This document shows, in pieces, positions 25,430 to 38,948 of a stretch of DNA of 64,000 nucleotides. A program made the translations under genes and the position numbers. Each line of letters opens with the position of its first letter. Within the stretch, counting starts at the first letter, position 1. The stretch comes from Seiridium cupressi. Its lineage: Eukaryota > Ascomycota > Sordariomycetes > Amphisphaeriales > Sporocadaceae. Where the stretch lies: NCBI GenBank assembly GCA_036674765.1, contig JARVKI010000028.1:248001-312000 (forward strand), in the 5' to 3' direction. The notes beneath the pieces were generated by a model. The model was not told the origin of the DNA. It saw only the letters and a program-made list of their open reading frames with translations, and searched no databases.

Positions 25430-26369
25430 AATGTCGCACTACCAGTCGCTGGGAGGCGGCAGACCACTTGATGTGCTGACTGGCCAGACCCCAGCACCCG
25501 CCTTGGTTCGCAGGTACGCAGGTACCTCTGGCGCCCAACACAAGTACCGACGGCACCGTGAAGTTGACACTGTATATTCGATATTTCTCTTCTTAGGCAC
25601 GTCAGGGCAGGTATTCATCTCCTCGCTCTGCGCTCCAACTTTGACAACATGTCACCTCCGCGCCCACGTACTCGTGCATCCAGACGACTTGACCGTGTAT
25701 ATACGTCTGACTTGGATAGCCGCTTGCGTCTTCCTAAAATATAGGTATCCATCCTCGCCTCCACAACACTCCCTTCTGATCGTTCCGCGAACTTTGCTTG
25801 TGAGGGTGGCTTTGGTAGGTCAGAACTTTGTTTTCCATTCGAAACCAAAGGCATCGGCGTCCTCAGGCGAGGATGTGGATGCACTGCACGTGAGACTCCG
25901 AGTGGTTGACTGTTGACTGCTCGATTACACACCAAGCCGATGAGCCCTCTTCGTTTGATGCATGCATTTGTCCTCCTGCAACCTTGCCTGGTCGCGTTAC
26001 CATCATCCCCGACCGTCTTGTTTAGATAGTCACATTGCGTACTGTCTATGGGAGTCTTCACGATCGAAAGAAGACACAAGCATTGCCTCCGTCTCTATGA
26101 TGGAGCCGCAAAACGGGCGGTCCTAGTGGAAACTGGATTCTACATACGTATGTATATATTCGTACACCATTCTACTTTCGTCGAGGAGACTGGTAAGTTA
26201 TCATGGCTGACCATTGGGAGGGCTTGCGTCCAGTTACAAGATTCTCCACTCACCATCCCACTCGTCGCGAGCAGCTGCAGACCATCTCGGGATGGGCCTA
26301 TCTGTCATGCGAGGCGAGGTGAACTAGGTTACGAGGTATGTGTGTTCCTATCCAACAAATTGGCAGACC

Positions 26370-26392
26370 AAAAAAAAAAAAAAAAAAAAAAA
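26370..26392. repeat. A23 homopolymer
   Basis: An uninterrupted run of 23 A in the 7.2 kb intergenic gap. No retroposon body was recognised upstream of it. Confidence 0.95.
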
Positions 26393-29300
26393 GCAATTCC
26401 AAGCTCCGTATAAATATATCACAGCCAGCCATGCCTCATGGATACGGATTAACAACTTCCAGCAGACACTGTGTGAAATGATGAGCTGGTGAACGTGTAT
26501 GATGGAATTGACTGACCAGTGAGCAAAGAAGAAAAAGAGATCATTTTTGGTGGCTTACCCTCAACCACTGATAGCTCAAAGTAAAACGCAACCTGCCCTT
26601 GCTAGTGGATAGTCACCTCAACTCTAAAGTGGAATCGGGGGCCCCCCGTTTCGACAGGTCACCGTCTAGTTGTTATCTAGCGCAACGAGTTCTCCTGGCG
26701 GCTGGGTTTATCTATCCTTCTCATCATAACCCTACATGAATACCCTCCCTGTCGATCCTGGCTCCTATAAACTGCGTACTAGTTCCCGTTCAATGCTACT
26801 CTGGGCCCTTCATTCGATTGAGAACTGGTGAGGTGGCGATATTGTCTCCTCGTAGCACGCTACTAGGCCTTCCTTTGCACACTCTTACAGCCTTGCCGTG
26901 GCGTCTTCGTTGGACCGTGCTATGCTCTCCTGTCTGGTGAGTACCGTAGTAGCCACCCGGCCGGCCAGCACGACATCTGAGCGATTAGTACAAGTAAGGC
27001 GCATGTGCGTCACACTGACCCTGGCGGCCTTTTCGCGACGACAGTCTATAGTGAAGTCCGCTGGCCCAAGGAGGCTGTCGGGGTTGGGAGCTTGCCAATG
27101 CCGCCCGACGGTAGTTCCCAGGCACGGGAATCCGCCTCTGTACGGGCGGCACAGTGTGTTGACTTGCTCTATCGCGATCTCCATGTACCCAAGTCATGGT
27201 GCCGGTAGCTAGATTAGTGTGAGGCAGCTGCAAGGATCCAATTGGTATCGCCAAGTTTAGCGCAATGTCGAGCAGGCCGACTGCCCAGGTGCCTCGCCAT
27301 CCCTGTCCCACATCAATTAACTGCAACCTTGCCCAGGCGAGCAGGCCTGGCTCCTGGCTGCGAATCTGGGAAGTTCGCGTTGTTGCAGAATATGGGGAGT
27401 GCTCAGAGTTAGTAGTATGCGCTCGACGCTTGTTCATTCAAATTGCCTTGTCAATGTCCCCGCGAGCTCGGGATTCATCTGATCATAAAAATCTTGCGAT
27501 TTACAGTTGGGGCTCGTGTTCTTCGCCCAGAAATAGGTGCTCGGCTGAGTTCGTGATATCATTGGCTTGGACAGGGCCAAGCTGTAAGCCTTGCTGCTCC
27601 TCTGCTCGCCCAGTCATTCGGCCGGACGATCAAAAGCATCGAGGCGACGTCAAGGAATGCAGCTTATCACCTGTGTACGTAAGGAGACACACACTTCAAG
27701 CTTACTAGGGCCAGTGTACATAATCAGAGCAAGGCCAGAATGCGATACTATTGAGACTCTCGAACCTACATGTAGTGAGAGTACCTCTAAATGCTCTGTA
27801 AGGATGAAACTTCAGCTGAGCATACTTTATTTCAACATATATTTCCTGCCGACAATTGACATTGGACCCCTCGCGATTGCGCCTGCCTGCAGAGTTTAAT
27901 GTCTATCGCATCGCACGTGAACCTTGTGATTTACAGACTTGGGAGAGGGGGGGAGTGTGATGTGTAAGGGTCTCCCTTCTGCCTGTCACCGCTTTTCGTT
28001 TTATTTCTTGTTCTGCCTTGGTGACTGAATGGCTTTGTCTTGTTAGTCACTCACAAGACCCATTGTTCGGGCTGAACCGACCAACAGGTGCAGCTAAGGC
28101 GACCTATCAATTGGTGCCCATCCTGACCATGACACCGAAACTTGAGGTACACACTTATGACCCCCAGTGCAAAGTCATCGCGACCAGCTGCTGACGTCGC
28201 GTCGACTTATTGTGCACCTCGAGTCTCTGTTGAATTCGCGGGCCTGAATGCCATTTCACCTGCGATGCTCATGGATGTTCACCCTGATCCATCCGCAACG
28301 CATAGGCACATTGCATGGGCACATTACATGGCGAGATAATCTCATCTTCACGGTGAGAGAACGTGGCAGGCGATCTTCGACAGGGCTCCCCAGCCTTATT
28401 TGCCCCTCCCTCAGCCGCTTTGGACCTAGTCTCCCGCTTCCGCCAACCGCTTTGGGTTCCACAGCGCCACGACTTGTTGCAGTGACTTCTTCAACCAACT
28501 GCCTCCCGGAATAAGCGAGAGCCCATCTTGATGAAGCCTGTCCATTGTTGGCCACTGTCGCCGGATGAGCATTCTCGTCGTAGCATTAAGTTGACCAAGG
28601 TGGTGAAGCACGCTCCGCTCCCACTCGATTGCTATTGTCGTCCATCGAAAAGATGGAGCGATCCTGGAGAGAGAAGGTTTTTGCATTAGTCGCACCCCGG
28701 CTTCAAGTGCCGTTTCAGAACTTGCGCCCAGATGTCAGGAGCCAGAGCGTGGTCCTGGAGATCAACGGCTTCTCCACAACATGGAAGTTCTGCTCTGATC
28801 GACTCCGTCCCATCTGAAGTCGCACACCACCTTGCTATGCGAACACAAAAGTCTTGTTGGTAGCCGCGGTTGTGCTGGCATATGCAGGTTCTGTTCCAGT
28901 CCACGATTCATCGACAATACAGATTGCGTCGGTGTTGAGTCCCGGCAACCTTGTTGGATGAATCTTTTGAATATAGCATACATGCGTCCTGATAGTACTC
29001 GTACTCGATTCTACGTGCACAATTATGACCCGTTGCACATGCTACAGGCCGAAAGCAACTTTCCAGTCACTGAAATGGTAGCCCTACCAAATATGTCCTT
29101 GAGGTCGAACTATCAGTTCTACGCCTTAAGCCTTAACTACGACTCTGTTTTTAACCGAGTGCTGGTTTGGTGTAGCGCCAGACGATACATCCATAGAATC
29201 CTTGAGAACACTGTGACCATAGTCTAATCGATCAGATGAACGACTGAGCATATACTGCCCTATCTGTATGCGATGTCTTTTTTAGCTAGGCGAAAACATG

Positions 29301-31351
29301 CCCTAAAACAACGAATATTCAGCGATTTTATGTAGAGGAGCGAGCACGACGGGAATGTTGTCTACCCCAGAGTTCCATGGCACAGAGCAACGTGGCAACC
29401 GCTTGTTGAATGTTTCAGAGTTTTTGATACCAATAGATCCGTATGATCGTCGGCAGGTCCTCTAAGATGGCGTGCTGTTTTGACCTGGATGAGACATGGA
29501 CAGTCATCGTCCTTACAGCACACGGTCCGCCTATCCAAACTGTCTGCTTCCTACTGACCGCCGGTTCAGACACACTTCCAGGAGAATTTCGTCGTACGGT
29601 AAAGTTCTAGGTTCTCCGTGCATACTAGGTGGGCAGTTGTGAGCCCCTTGGCTGCGATGGGGACGGACTGGCAGGGGGCTTAATTGGCTGGCCCGCGGCA
29701 AAACTAGCTGCGCAAGGGTGTAATTGAGGACCCTGCGACATTCCCCAATAAGGTGCAACGCTGCCACGCGCGTTACCGCTAGACACGATCCGGGGCCGCG
29801 CAAACAACCTTATGCTTTGACGTGCGCAACGAGTTTTGGGTTGGCCACTCCTTCTCCTTCGTTTTCCCCCTTCTCGGCGATGCATGTCAACACCATCGAA
29901 TATGACAGACAAGCACTGCTCATCTCATCACCGCCGCCCGCGACTGACTGATCAACCCTGCTAGTGCAGACTGGCCATTGGCGTCAGATCCCCGCTCGAT
30001 CTAGTGCTTAGCCATTTCCAACCAGCTGGGTCCGGCAGATTAATAGCTGGTTACGGGAGGGTACCTACTGTGCTTGTACATTAGGGCCGCTGTGTAGGGA
30101 TAAGGAGCCAAAACCCATTCACGTACGAAATTGCCTTGCTGGCAGAATTTTCCCATCTCCAAAGGGGTTCCGCAACATTGGTGGATACGTTTCTAGAAGA
30201 CTGCATTGCATGGTTATCGTTTATGTTTGTTAATCATGCTCCAAGCACATGCAGCATATCCCAAGCATGTTGGCGCGCCACAGTTACACGTAGCCTAACA
30301 GCAAGGCGAATTGATGGCTGATTGGGCTTTAAGCGATTTGCCGATTGCCCTGCGGGAATGTTGGAAAACTTAGGCCGAATCGGATCCTGCGCATGAGGCT
30401 TGAGAAGAAGACGTGCCGGTCCGCAGTTATTGTTGTTGCTGGTAAAAGCAAGTCTATGGGAAAGTCAATGCAGATCCGACGTGGGTGCAATGTCAGACGA
30501 CCTGCCTACCCCAGCGATTCAGACATTCGATAGCTTGAACGCTATCGCATGTTTTCTCGTTGGGATCGGTGTTCATTCCGAAATGCATCAGATGAATTTG
30601 TTGCTATGAACGATAACATTTAGAACTATGGTCATGAGAAAAAATGGTATTGAGAAGCACATGTGACGCTAGAGCCATCTCACAGGCTATATGGCCAAAT
30701 GCCTCTGACAACACGCGGCAATGATGGTATTGCTGCATTTACTGGGGTAAACCCATCTTTTCCAACTTCGTACTGGATGACTCGCGATGCTGTCCAGGGT
30801 CTCTTGACGTATGTGAACGCAGTGCGGGAACAATGTATGGTCTGCAAATTCCACACATTGATACCTATTGTACGTGAGCGGACACCTGGCACCTGTCAGA
30901 GTGGTTTACACTGAAATTGACGCATTAGTTAGTCATTTAGCCTTGGTAAAAACCATAATATTTTACTCAAACCAGCCATATGATGAAAGAAAAAAAGTCG
31001 GCTTAGAAATAATCATAAAACAACTGAGATATGTCACAGTTTTTAATTTAGCTTCCTACGTTTTGTTGTATTGAATTCTATAAGTAAAGTTGTTGACTTT
31101 GGTGATAATAAGTGGGATTCCTGGGTGTGCGTCAATTTCAATGGCCTGTCATGGACCCACCTCAGTTTCTTTATCCCCAGATTGTTTTTGGGACATTGGA
31201 TGTTTTAGCTCCTGCCCGTCGGAGCTAAGCAACTCGACATGGTGTCGCAGCTGCTGGGTCTGGTTTAGCTTCAGCTCCAACTCCAGGTGGACAGACGACC
31301 ATCCATCGTGAAAGCAGAATCGTGAACTCAACATACTCTTACGCGCTGTAA

Positions 31352-33028
31352 ATGAGGATTCGAGGTTTCACCGCGCTGGCCTTGAACTCGACCCTGCCAA
31401 GTGCTGTCTCTCTTCGATTCCATCCTCGACCGTCCTTTCGTGCTGCCCGCTTCCGATCCACAGTCGGCAGGATGGCTCCTCCCAAGTCAGCTTTGGACTT
31501 CCTCGACTTCGTCAATGCTTCACCTACTCGTAAGTCGTCAAGGCTTCCCGAACAACCTGAAGCCTGGAGTTGACTCCGTTGACTCTGTTGCCTCCTAGCC
31601 TACCATGCCGTTCAGTCCGCCATCACGCGCCTCGAGCAGGCTGGGTTCTCCCAGATCAAGGAGCGCGACAATTGGTCCTCGACACTCAAACCCGGGGGAA
31701 AGTACTACATGACCCGCAACGCATCTACCATCGTCGCTTTCGCTGTCGGCTCGAGATGGAAACCTGGCAACCCCATTGCCATGGTCGGCGCCCATACCGA
31801 TTCGCCCTGCCTCCGAATTAAGCCTGTGAGCAAGAAGAGTGGTGTTGGATTCCTCCAGGTTGGTGTTGAGACATATGGTGGCGGAATTTGGCACAGCTGG
31901 TTTGACAGAGATCTCAGCATTGCCGGCAGGGTTATGGTCAAGGACGGTGAAAATGGCTGGGTCCAGAAGCTGGTCAAGGTCGACCGACCCATTATCCGGA
32001 TTCCAACCCTAGCCATCCATTTGGACCGATCCAGCAGCTTTGACCCTAACAAGGAGACGGAGCTGTTCCCCATAGCCGGCATGGTTGCTGCAGAGCTCAA
32101 CAGAACCGGTGTCAAAGAGACCCAAAAAGAAGAGGGTGCCGGCGACGACACTTTCCAGCCATTGAAAGACATGACTGATCGTCACCACCCTTATATCTTG
32201 GAAATTATTGCCGAGCATGCTGGCGTCGAGGTTGGGGACATCGTTGACTTTGAGCTTGTGCTCTATGACGTACAGAAGTCTGTTCTGGGTGGCTTGAACG
32301 AAGAATTCATTTACTCAGCCCGCCTGGACAATCTCAATATGACCTACTGCAGTGTCATGGGATTGATCGAGTCGGTCAAATCATCCAGTCTGGATAATGA
32401 GAGTTCAATTCGCTTGATCGCATGTTTCGATCATGAGGAAATCGGTTCTACCTCCGCTCAGGGCGCCAACTCTGATCTCTTGCCTGCTGTTGTGCGCCGT
32501 CTGTCTGTTGTGGCTGGCGACCGTCATGGTGATTCTGCGTCCAACAAGTCATGGGAGCACATCAGTTCCGACCCTGAAGTGGATCTGACCACCGCCTTCG
32601 AGCAAACTGCGTCTGGCTCCTTCCTCGTCTCTGCCGACATGGCCCACTCGGTACACCCCAATTATGCAGGCAAATACGAGTCCAACCACCAGCCTGAGAT
32701 GAACAAGGGCACAGTCATCAAGATTAACGCTAACCAAAGATACGCAACCAATTCGCCTGGCATCGTGCTCATCCAGGAAGCGGCAAAGCGCGCTGGCGTT
32801 CCGTTGCAACTGTTCGTGGTCAGGAATGACTCGTCGTGTGGCTCGACTATTGGACCCATGCTTTCGGCCAAGATGGGAGTGCGTACACTCGATCTCGGTA
32901 ATCCTCAGTTGTCGATGCACAGTATTCGAGAGACTGGTGGTACATATGATGTTGACCATGCTATCAAGCTCTTCGATTCCTTCTTGTCACACTATTCAGA
33001 ACTCGAGGCCAAGATATTTGTGGATTAA
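31352..33028 (+). CDS. Aspartyl aminopeptidase (metallopeptidase family M18), possible dual start
   Basis: Two exons, 31352-31529 and 31599-33028. The 69 nt intron joins ASPT to PYHAVQSA in phase 1. From the first ATG the protein is 535 residues; from the second (31472) it is 495, the usual cytosolic M18 length. The extra 40 residues (start MRIRGFTALALNSTL, many Arg/Ser, no acidic residue) look like a mitochondrial presequence. Catalytic features of M18 are present: GAHTDSPCLRIKP (His125 and Asp127 in the long form), HEEIGSTSAQGANSD with the catalytic and metal-binding glutamates, SADMAHSVHPNY, and the C-terminal MHSIRE histidine. M18 enzymes are large zinc dodecamers that remove N-terminal Asp/Glu. 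The yeast relatives are cytosolic Ape4 and vacuolar Ape1. The second ATG has the better context (GGATGG), so leaky scanning could give two forms. Confidence 0.9.
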
Positions 33029-34421
33029 AGCATGAGCCCTTCAAACTTCAGTTACTTAGACTGTCGTACACTGGGATGAAAATGACACCACTCGGATCTC
33101 ATCAGCAGATAGCGATTGCATATATCTTCACTACGTATTTGATTTTCATAGTTTAGCATTAACAATGAGAAAGAAACATATATATATTAAATCATATCGA
33201 GTTGGTCAATTACAGAAAGGACTGTGAGTCGAGGGTCTCACATGTGTACCACACAAAGCTCAAAGGTTCCACTATCAGTTGGGTACAACATTACTCACTC
33301 CATGAGGATGAATTGTCTTGAGCCTTTTAGGGCCTGCCAACGGGTCACCTATTCGTGTATGGTTTTATAAGAGATGGTATCTAACGAAGCCACGGCCAAT
33401 CTTTTACTTCGTAAACTTTGTCCTGATGAATACACTCCATTATGCTAGGGTTTTCAGCGGACGACTGATGTAGCTGTACGTACCTACTCAACGCTGCATC
33501 GATCCCTGTCCTTTTCGCATACTACTTAGGCCCGACTCTCAACTGGTTGATCACAAGTACAGTTGGTGTACACCACCTACGGAATGACTCTTCACGTTCG
33601 GTCGACTTGTCAGTGCACACACTCCTTGGCTTCAGCTTCGCCTGGATAATCCTGACCTATCCCACTCTGAGTACTGGAGGGCAGTTGGCGTTGCACCGAA
33701 CAGTATTCTTCTCAACCTTGGATCCGGTGCCAACATTGTTCCTTCTGTGATATTACTTCAAGCAGATTCCAAATGTCCACCTAACGAGTCAGCGGGGCAG
33801 TAGTACCGTGGAGGATATTTGCCTCGTCCAAGTGAGGCAAGCCGGCCGAACAGTCAAGGGAACGTTATTCGGACCAGCCTTAGGTAGGTATGTTGATGAC
33901 AGGCACCACCAATGAGAATCACTTTTCAGCCATATGTCATGCCTGCGGGTAAGTACTAGTATATTCTCAAAATGACCCGGTTTTGCACAACTGATATTTG
34001 ATACGTTTTCTAACAACCAAGCTCTTCTTCTATCAGTTTTGATTTGAAACTCTATCTTATTCCTATCTATCCGTCCTCTCAAACAGGCAATGACCGATAG
34101 AGGAATGCAGCAGCAAAATCTACAAGTCCTTGCCATATGATGCCCGAATTAGACTATTCCAACGGCACTTAAAACCTCACACAAAGACCGCACTCATGGC
34201 ACATGCCTGAAGTTTTGGCGGGCTTGACGCCTACTAACATTTATTTTCCTCCGCTACGAAATGCTATGTATATAAGCTTTGTTACGGGGATTTTATCTAG
34301 AGCGCCACAACTCGAACTGGTATATCTGACCGAACGCCTGTATATGCAAATGCTAGAAAGGTCAACACCAAGGTGCCCTTGGGGACTCTCTGCTTGAGGT
34401 CATTGGTCCATCGCTTCAAGT
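33029..34421. other. 1.4 kb between convergent aminopeptidase and LOS1 genes
   Basis: 3' flanks of two convergent genes. AT-rich around 33130-33200. No coding frame, tRNA or repeat recognised. Confidence 0.5.
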
Positions 34422-37400
34422 CTATGAGCGGAGGGACTTTTGTAGATCCTGTAAATACCTGGAAAACGTTTTTCGATCCGTCGATGTAGTCATAGGTCGA
34501 AGAAAGTCGTTCCCATCAATGCCCAAACTAGGAAATAGAGATGTTTGGAGGTGCCGAATAAACACCTCACCAGTTTTGAGGTAAATAGCTTGTTCCAGTC
34601 CTGCTATTTCCGTGAGAACTTGTTTGGTTTGGGCGTCCTGGGCCGGCCTAAACTGTGGATCCTTCATGACCTCCCAGCACACCGGGTGGAATCTGTCAAG
34701 AAGGAATTGATCAAATCCAGGGATAGCGGGAGATGGGGAACCTGTAGGCGCTGAAGGGTTGGCGGCAATGTTTGCAACGTCTGGGCCACCCCAAACTCCG
34801 GCCATTCTGGATAGTATTCCGAAGGCAAGCCGGCTTGCTGGTAAATTACCAGAACTGACATCTCGAGCCAGATTCAAGATGGACACAATCAGAGACTCGA
34901 AGAATCCTTGGTTTGCTTCTGAGACGAGCACACCGCCGAGGTCGTTGTTAAGTATCACGCCGACGAAGCTCAAGTATTCGCGGCGCAGCTCGGCAAGTTG
35001 GATTTCGTCGTCAGTACCATCCATGGGCTCAGACAAGCCTCCAAAGACTCGCTGCAGCAACGGTGTCAGGAGCAGATTGAGGACCTCGTATATTTCCGTC
35101 TTGAAACCAAAAACGACCTGGTCCAGCAGCCGAAGAAACATAGCCATTTCATCCTTGGATGAACTTTGTGACAACAAACCTTCGATCCACTGAGGCAATT
35201 GGGGTAGAACAGCGGCGCCCAGGACACCCAAGAGACGGGAAAATGCCGACCTGCACGCAGCACGGATTTCCGCGGACCCGTTTAGCTGACTTAGAGCAAT
35301 CAAAATAGCCTCCGCTGCTCTTGCGAACTCGTCGGACAATGGCTTGTCGGGCGGGGGTCGCTGATTGGCCGAGTTCGAGCCAGGAGTCCAATCAGAGAAT
35401 CCGTGAGCTAATGTGCCCAAAGCCATAATGATGTGGTGGACTTGGAGAATAGCTTGTGCATCGCCAGACTTGGCTCGGGGTAGATGCTCCTCCATGTCTC
35501 TAAACAGGGGGTCTATTATGGATCGAGCGTACAAGGCTTGTTTGTCGGCTGGTGTGCTGGCAGTGGACGAGATGCATCCGATTGCCTCGAAAAGGTACAG
35601 CTGGCTCGTAAAGACAGCATCGGCAGAATTATCTACTTCATCAGAAGACATGTCGTCATCGGCGTCTTCGCCCGGGACCTCGGCCTTGATGGGCAAGAGA
35701 TCGGCAATGGACTGAATGATCGTTTCTGCGACATTTCCCACGTATGCGCGCAGATGCTTCACGAATCGGTGGAAAAGGTACCACGAGCGACTGCGGATTC
35801 GCACGTGTTCATGATGAACGAAGCGGACAAAATTCTCGAGCACTTGTGCTATTAGTGACGAGTTGCCCTCCATCTCGAAGAAGTTCCAGTAGCGAACGAT
35901 GATTTCCATGTATTGGAGGACAATTGCTGGGTGTGGGAAGTTGGCGACACCTATCACAGATTAGCATAGATCCCGCGAATCTCGGGGTTGCCACCATACC
36001 AGATTGTATCATCTTGGTCATCAATGCCATAAGTCGTTCCGCAGCAGGCGTCATTGGCTGATTCTTGCTGGAACCCAAACCCTGCGGAGGCATGGCAGAT
36101 TCACCAAATAGGTACATCTCGTGCAAAGCTAGATCCAGATCCCTCCAATCCAGTTGCGAACCTTGCTCATCCAGCCGCTGGAACGTGTTTGCCACGAGGT
36201 TAGTCAAAACCTCCACATACAGATTCTGATCTGCCGCCGCAACACTCTTTTGTAAGAGCTGCAATCTTTTCCTCAACTCCTGGAACTCGGCCTCGTCCGT
36301 CTGCTCATCCTCGTGGCCCCACGAAGATGTCTCGTCGTACCTCATCTTCATGATGATGGCATTGAGGATAGGTGGCAACATCTCGCGGAAAGGTCCAGGG
36401 AGCTCAGGCAACTTTCGTAAGTATGTCAGGATATCAGTGAGCGATGGAATGACAGTGGAGCAGATCTCGTCGTACTCGTCACTGAAGAAACGAAGCAGAA
36501 GAGGTAAGAACTCTTGTAATTGCTGATTGGCCTTGACCCGTGTGTCATCATCGGTCGAACGATCCTCGAGGACTCGAACAAGATCGGCTAGGATGGTATT
36601 GACTAGTTTGGCAACAGCTTCCCCGAGATCTGTGTCATATCGCGGGGTGCCCTTGAAGTCGTTCAAGGGGGGACTGGCGATGAGCTGCGAAATAATATCG
36701 CGAAGGTTGAGGAAGGATATCATGTTGGCTTTATCGGCAGGGCGCATCTTCTTGCCTACGATCTCGGTGAAAGCGTCGACAGCGGCGTCGCGAATTTTGT
36801 CCTCGCCACCATTTGGGTTGGTCCGACCGATCAAGGGAAAGATGCGGCTCATCATGGAGTCGTTGATGATGAGGGAGATGTCGATCCAACTCACCCATTT
36901 CCCAATGACTTTTAAAGTCGTCTCAACGATGACCACATTCTGATCAGCGTGTTCGGCGAGAAGTTCCTGCCAAGACTGAGCAATCTTGCCGACATCTCGT
37001 ACCCTCACCAAGTCCTTAAGCTCAGCATGAATCTTGGCATCATTGCCTTGACGCACCAGTACTTGGTCGGCAATTTCGTCGTGAACATTGTTAAGGATGC
37101 GCAAGTAGAGAACAGTGCCGATGACGTTGTCGTGGCTCGAGCTACCGGGGAGAGCGGTGAGTGTTAGGAAGTCGTCGAAGAAGGTCTCCCAACCCTGCTG
37201 GTATAAGGTGACAAATAGGTATGTCAAGGTCTGGGTTATCTTGTTCTGCAAGTTGGCAGAATCAACCTGGTCTGGCCGGTTCGTGCCATAAGTTTCCCTC
37301 ACATAGGCGAGCAGAGAATCCCTCAGGTAGACGAGACTTTGGGGGTCGAGGGTATGCGTATGAACGCTGTTGCTGATCAACTCGAGGCAAACATGGCGCA

Positions 37401-37566
37401 CGATCTCAGAGACCCGAGGAGTTCGGGTGAACAAACTGACACAGGCCTGCCAGGCTTGCGGGTCGGATCTTAACTGCTGAAGGAAGTCGTAGGCCTGCGC
37501 CTTGATGGCCTGATCACCGGACGGGTTCCATACTATTTCCACGGCCTTCTCGATCTGGGCGTCCAT
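34422..37566 (-). CDS. LOS1: tRNA exportin (Exportin-T / Los1)
   Basis: Two exons on the minus strand, 37566-36000 and 35950-34422, encode 1031 residues, as expected for fungal Exportin-T. The 49 nt intron (GTATGG donor, GATAG acceptor) joins KMIQSG to VANFPHPAIVLQY in phase 1. Without splicing the frame runs on into unrelated sequence. The protein is helical HEAT-type throughout. The N-terminus (MDAQIEKAVEIVWNPS, later PQAWQACVSLFTR) and the central MEIIVRYWNFFE/RSWYLFHRFVKHLR region are characteristic of Los1/Xpo-t. Los1 is a Ran-GTP-dependent importin-beta-family carrier that takes mature tRNA from nucleus to cytoplasm and also exports unspliced intron-containing tRNA in yeast. An intron-bearing tRNA-Trp gene lies 1.3 kb away, probably by chance. 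Confidence 0.88.
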
Positions 37567-38865
37567 GCTGACGATAGGGCAAGAGCCCCGCGTCTTCTAG
37601 GGAAGGGCAGGCGAGGATGATCGGCGGGGTGATGGAATGCTGCTATGATACTGGCAGCCCTCGACGGGGTGCATACAGCATACTTGAGGTGCGCGGGGAA
37701 GAGTTAATCGGTGCTGCTGTTTGAACTGGCGGCACGAGGCGTCAGTAAATGGTGGTATATCGCAGTCAAGGTGGGATGCGGCAGCCCGAGGTATTGGTTT
37801 GTGGGGAGCAGCCCACCAAGTCGGGCTCTGCGATGGAGACAAGGCCGATACCCTGTGAACGTCGAGGTTGACCAGGGGATACGTACCTTGATCTGGTTTG
37901 TAGTTGGAATATGTCTGCTGAGGTCTAAGGAGGGTCGCCCGCTGAAGTGAGGTTATAACACGTCACAGGCACAGGCACAGACAGAGTCGGAGGCAGAGGC
38001 ATGTACGGTGAGGTGCAGCAGCCAGCGGCCCAACCTGGACCTGTCCTCCCCGCCGCTGGCATTTTTGTCCAAAACCACCCCACCTTGCATTCGCAAGGGC
38101 TTGGTATTTTGCCAGTAGGCGGTGAGCAATCAAAACAAGTGGGCTGAAGCTCTCTCTAATCAGCTTAGCTTCAGGCAGGGTGGTCCTCAAAAATACCATG
38201 AGGCCGGTCTGCCGGTACTAACACCCGTTGAAGAAGAACCAACCCCAGTGTCAAGCACGTGCTGTTTGAGCTATGAATATACTTTCGTCCCATCTTGAGT
38301 CCACGTCGCAGCAAAAGGTTGCGCAGAGACTGTTTTCCTATGATGATAATACTCAGCCTAGCAGGGTTGGGGGGTTTTGTCTTTGACTTGATTATACCGT
38401 TATATCCGAGAAAAAAGCCATCCCTCTCAACCAGTTCATCGGATGAGTACATAATTCGTGAATGTCTCGGCCACCCCAGCTTGCGCACTTGCAAGTCGAC
38501 CTGAATGCGCAAAAATCTAGTTTCAGTGATCCTTGTCTGCCTTGGTGCTAGCCCAGTGATGACCGCAAATCCAGATCTGACTGAAATGCAATTTCTATTC
38601 TGTACCTGTATTGCTTTGCCGGTGTCGTCCCATCTGTCTCTACATATATATCAAACAGATGAGAGTTTGGGTAGTGCCGGTGTAGTACGAACAGTTCACG
38701 CACCATGTTTACTAAGGATAGATGGGCCTCAGTCTTTACCAATTTGTATTCCAATTCTGCCTTGCCTGTTTAGCCCAAGAATGAAATAAGACCGCGTTTA
38801 GTAGCCACCTCCATAGTCACCATCATCTCTTGGTGTCTTCGAGAACTCAAAAAGAGCAAAAGAAA
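37567..38865. other. 1.3 kb intergenic, LOS1 promoter
   Basis: Upstream of LOS1. Contains short degenerate tandem words (CACAGG and GAGGCA types) around 37963-38001 but no supported gene. Confidence 0.5.
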
Positions 38866-38948
38866 TGACCACGACCCGACTTGAACGGGTAACCTTGTGG
38901 AATTCCCAAACTGGAATCACATGCGCTAGCCAATTGCGCCACGCAGCC
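38866..38948 (-). tRNA. tRNA-Trp (anticodon CCA) with a short intron
   Basis: Read on the minus strand, a cloverleaf can be built. The 7 bp acceptor stem is GGCTGCG with CGTGGTC (three G-U pairs) followed by discriminator A. The D arm is GCGC/GCGC with a loop containing GG. The anticodon arm starts TGTGA and has TTCCAG around the CCA anticodon. The T arm is ACCCG/CGGGT with loop TTCAAGT. The 83 nt length exceeds a normal tRNA by about 9-10 nt, and the excess sits just after the anticodon at the usual place for tRNA introns. One anticodon-stem position (A31-C39) mispairs, so the exact intron edges are uncertain. CCA assigns it to tryptophan. Confidence 0.72.

Larger units (their letters stand above)
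24128..31351. other. 7.2 kb gene-free gap between MED15 and the aminopeptidase gene
   Basis: The two genes flanking this gap are divergent, so both promoters lie here. Reading both strands I found no frame with a recognisable motif, no paired exons and no tRNA. Base composition is ordinary, not the AT-rich composition expected after repeat-induced point mutation. Homopolymers lie at 25414-25429 (G16) and 26370-26392 (A23). A 195-codon plus-strand frame at 24251 just upstream of MED15 has no motif and probably overlaps its 5' region. A non-coding transcript, long 5' UTRs or a rapidly evolving gene remain possible. Confidence 0.5.
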
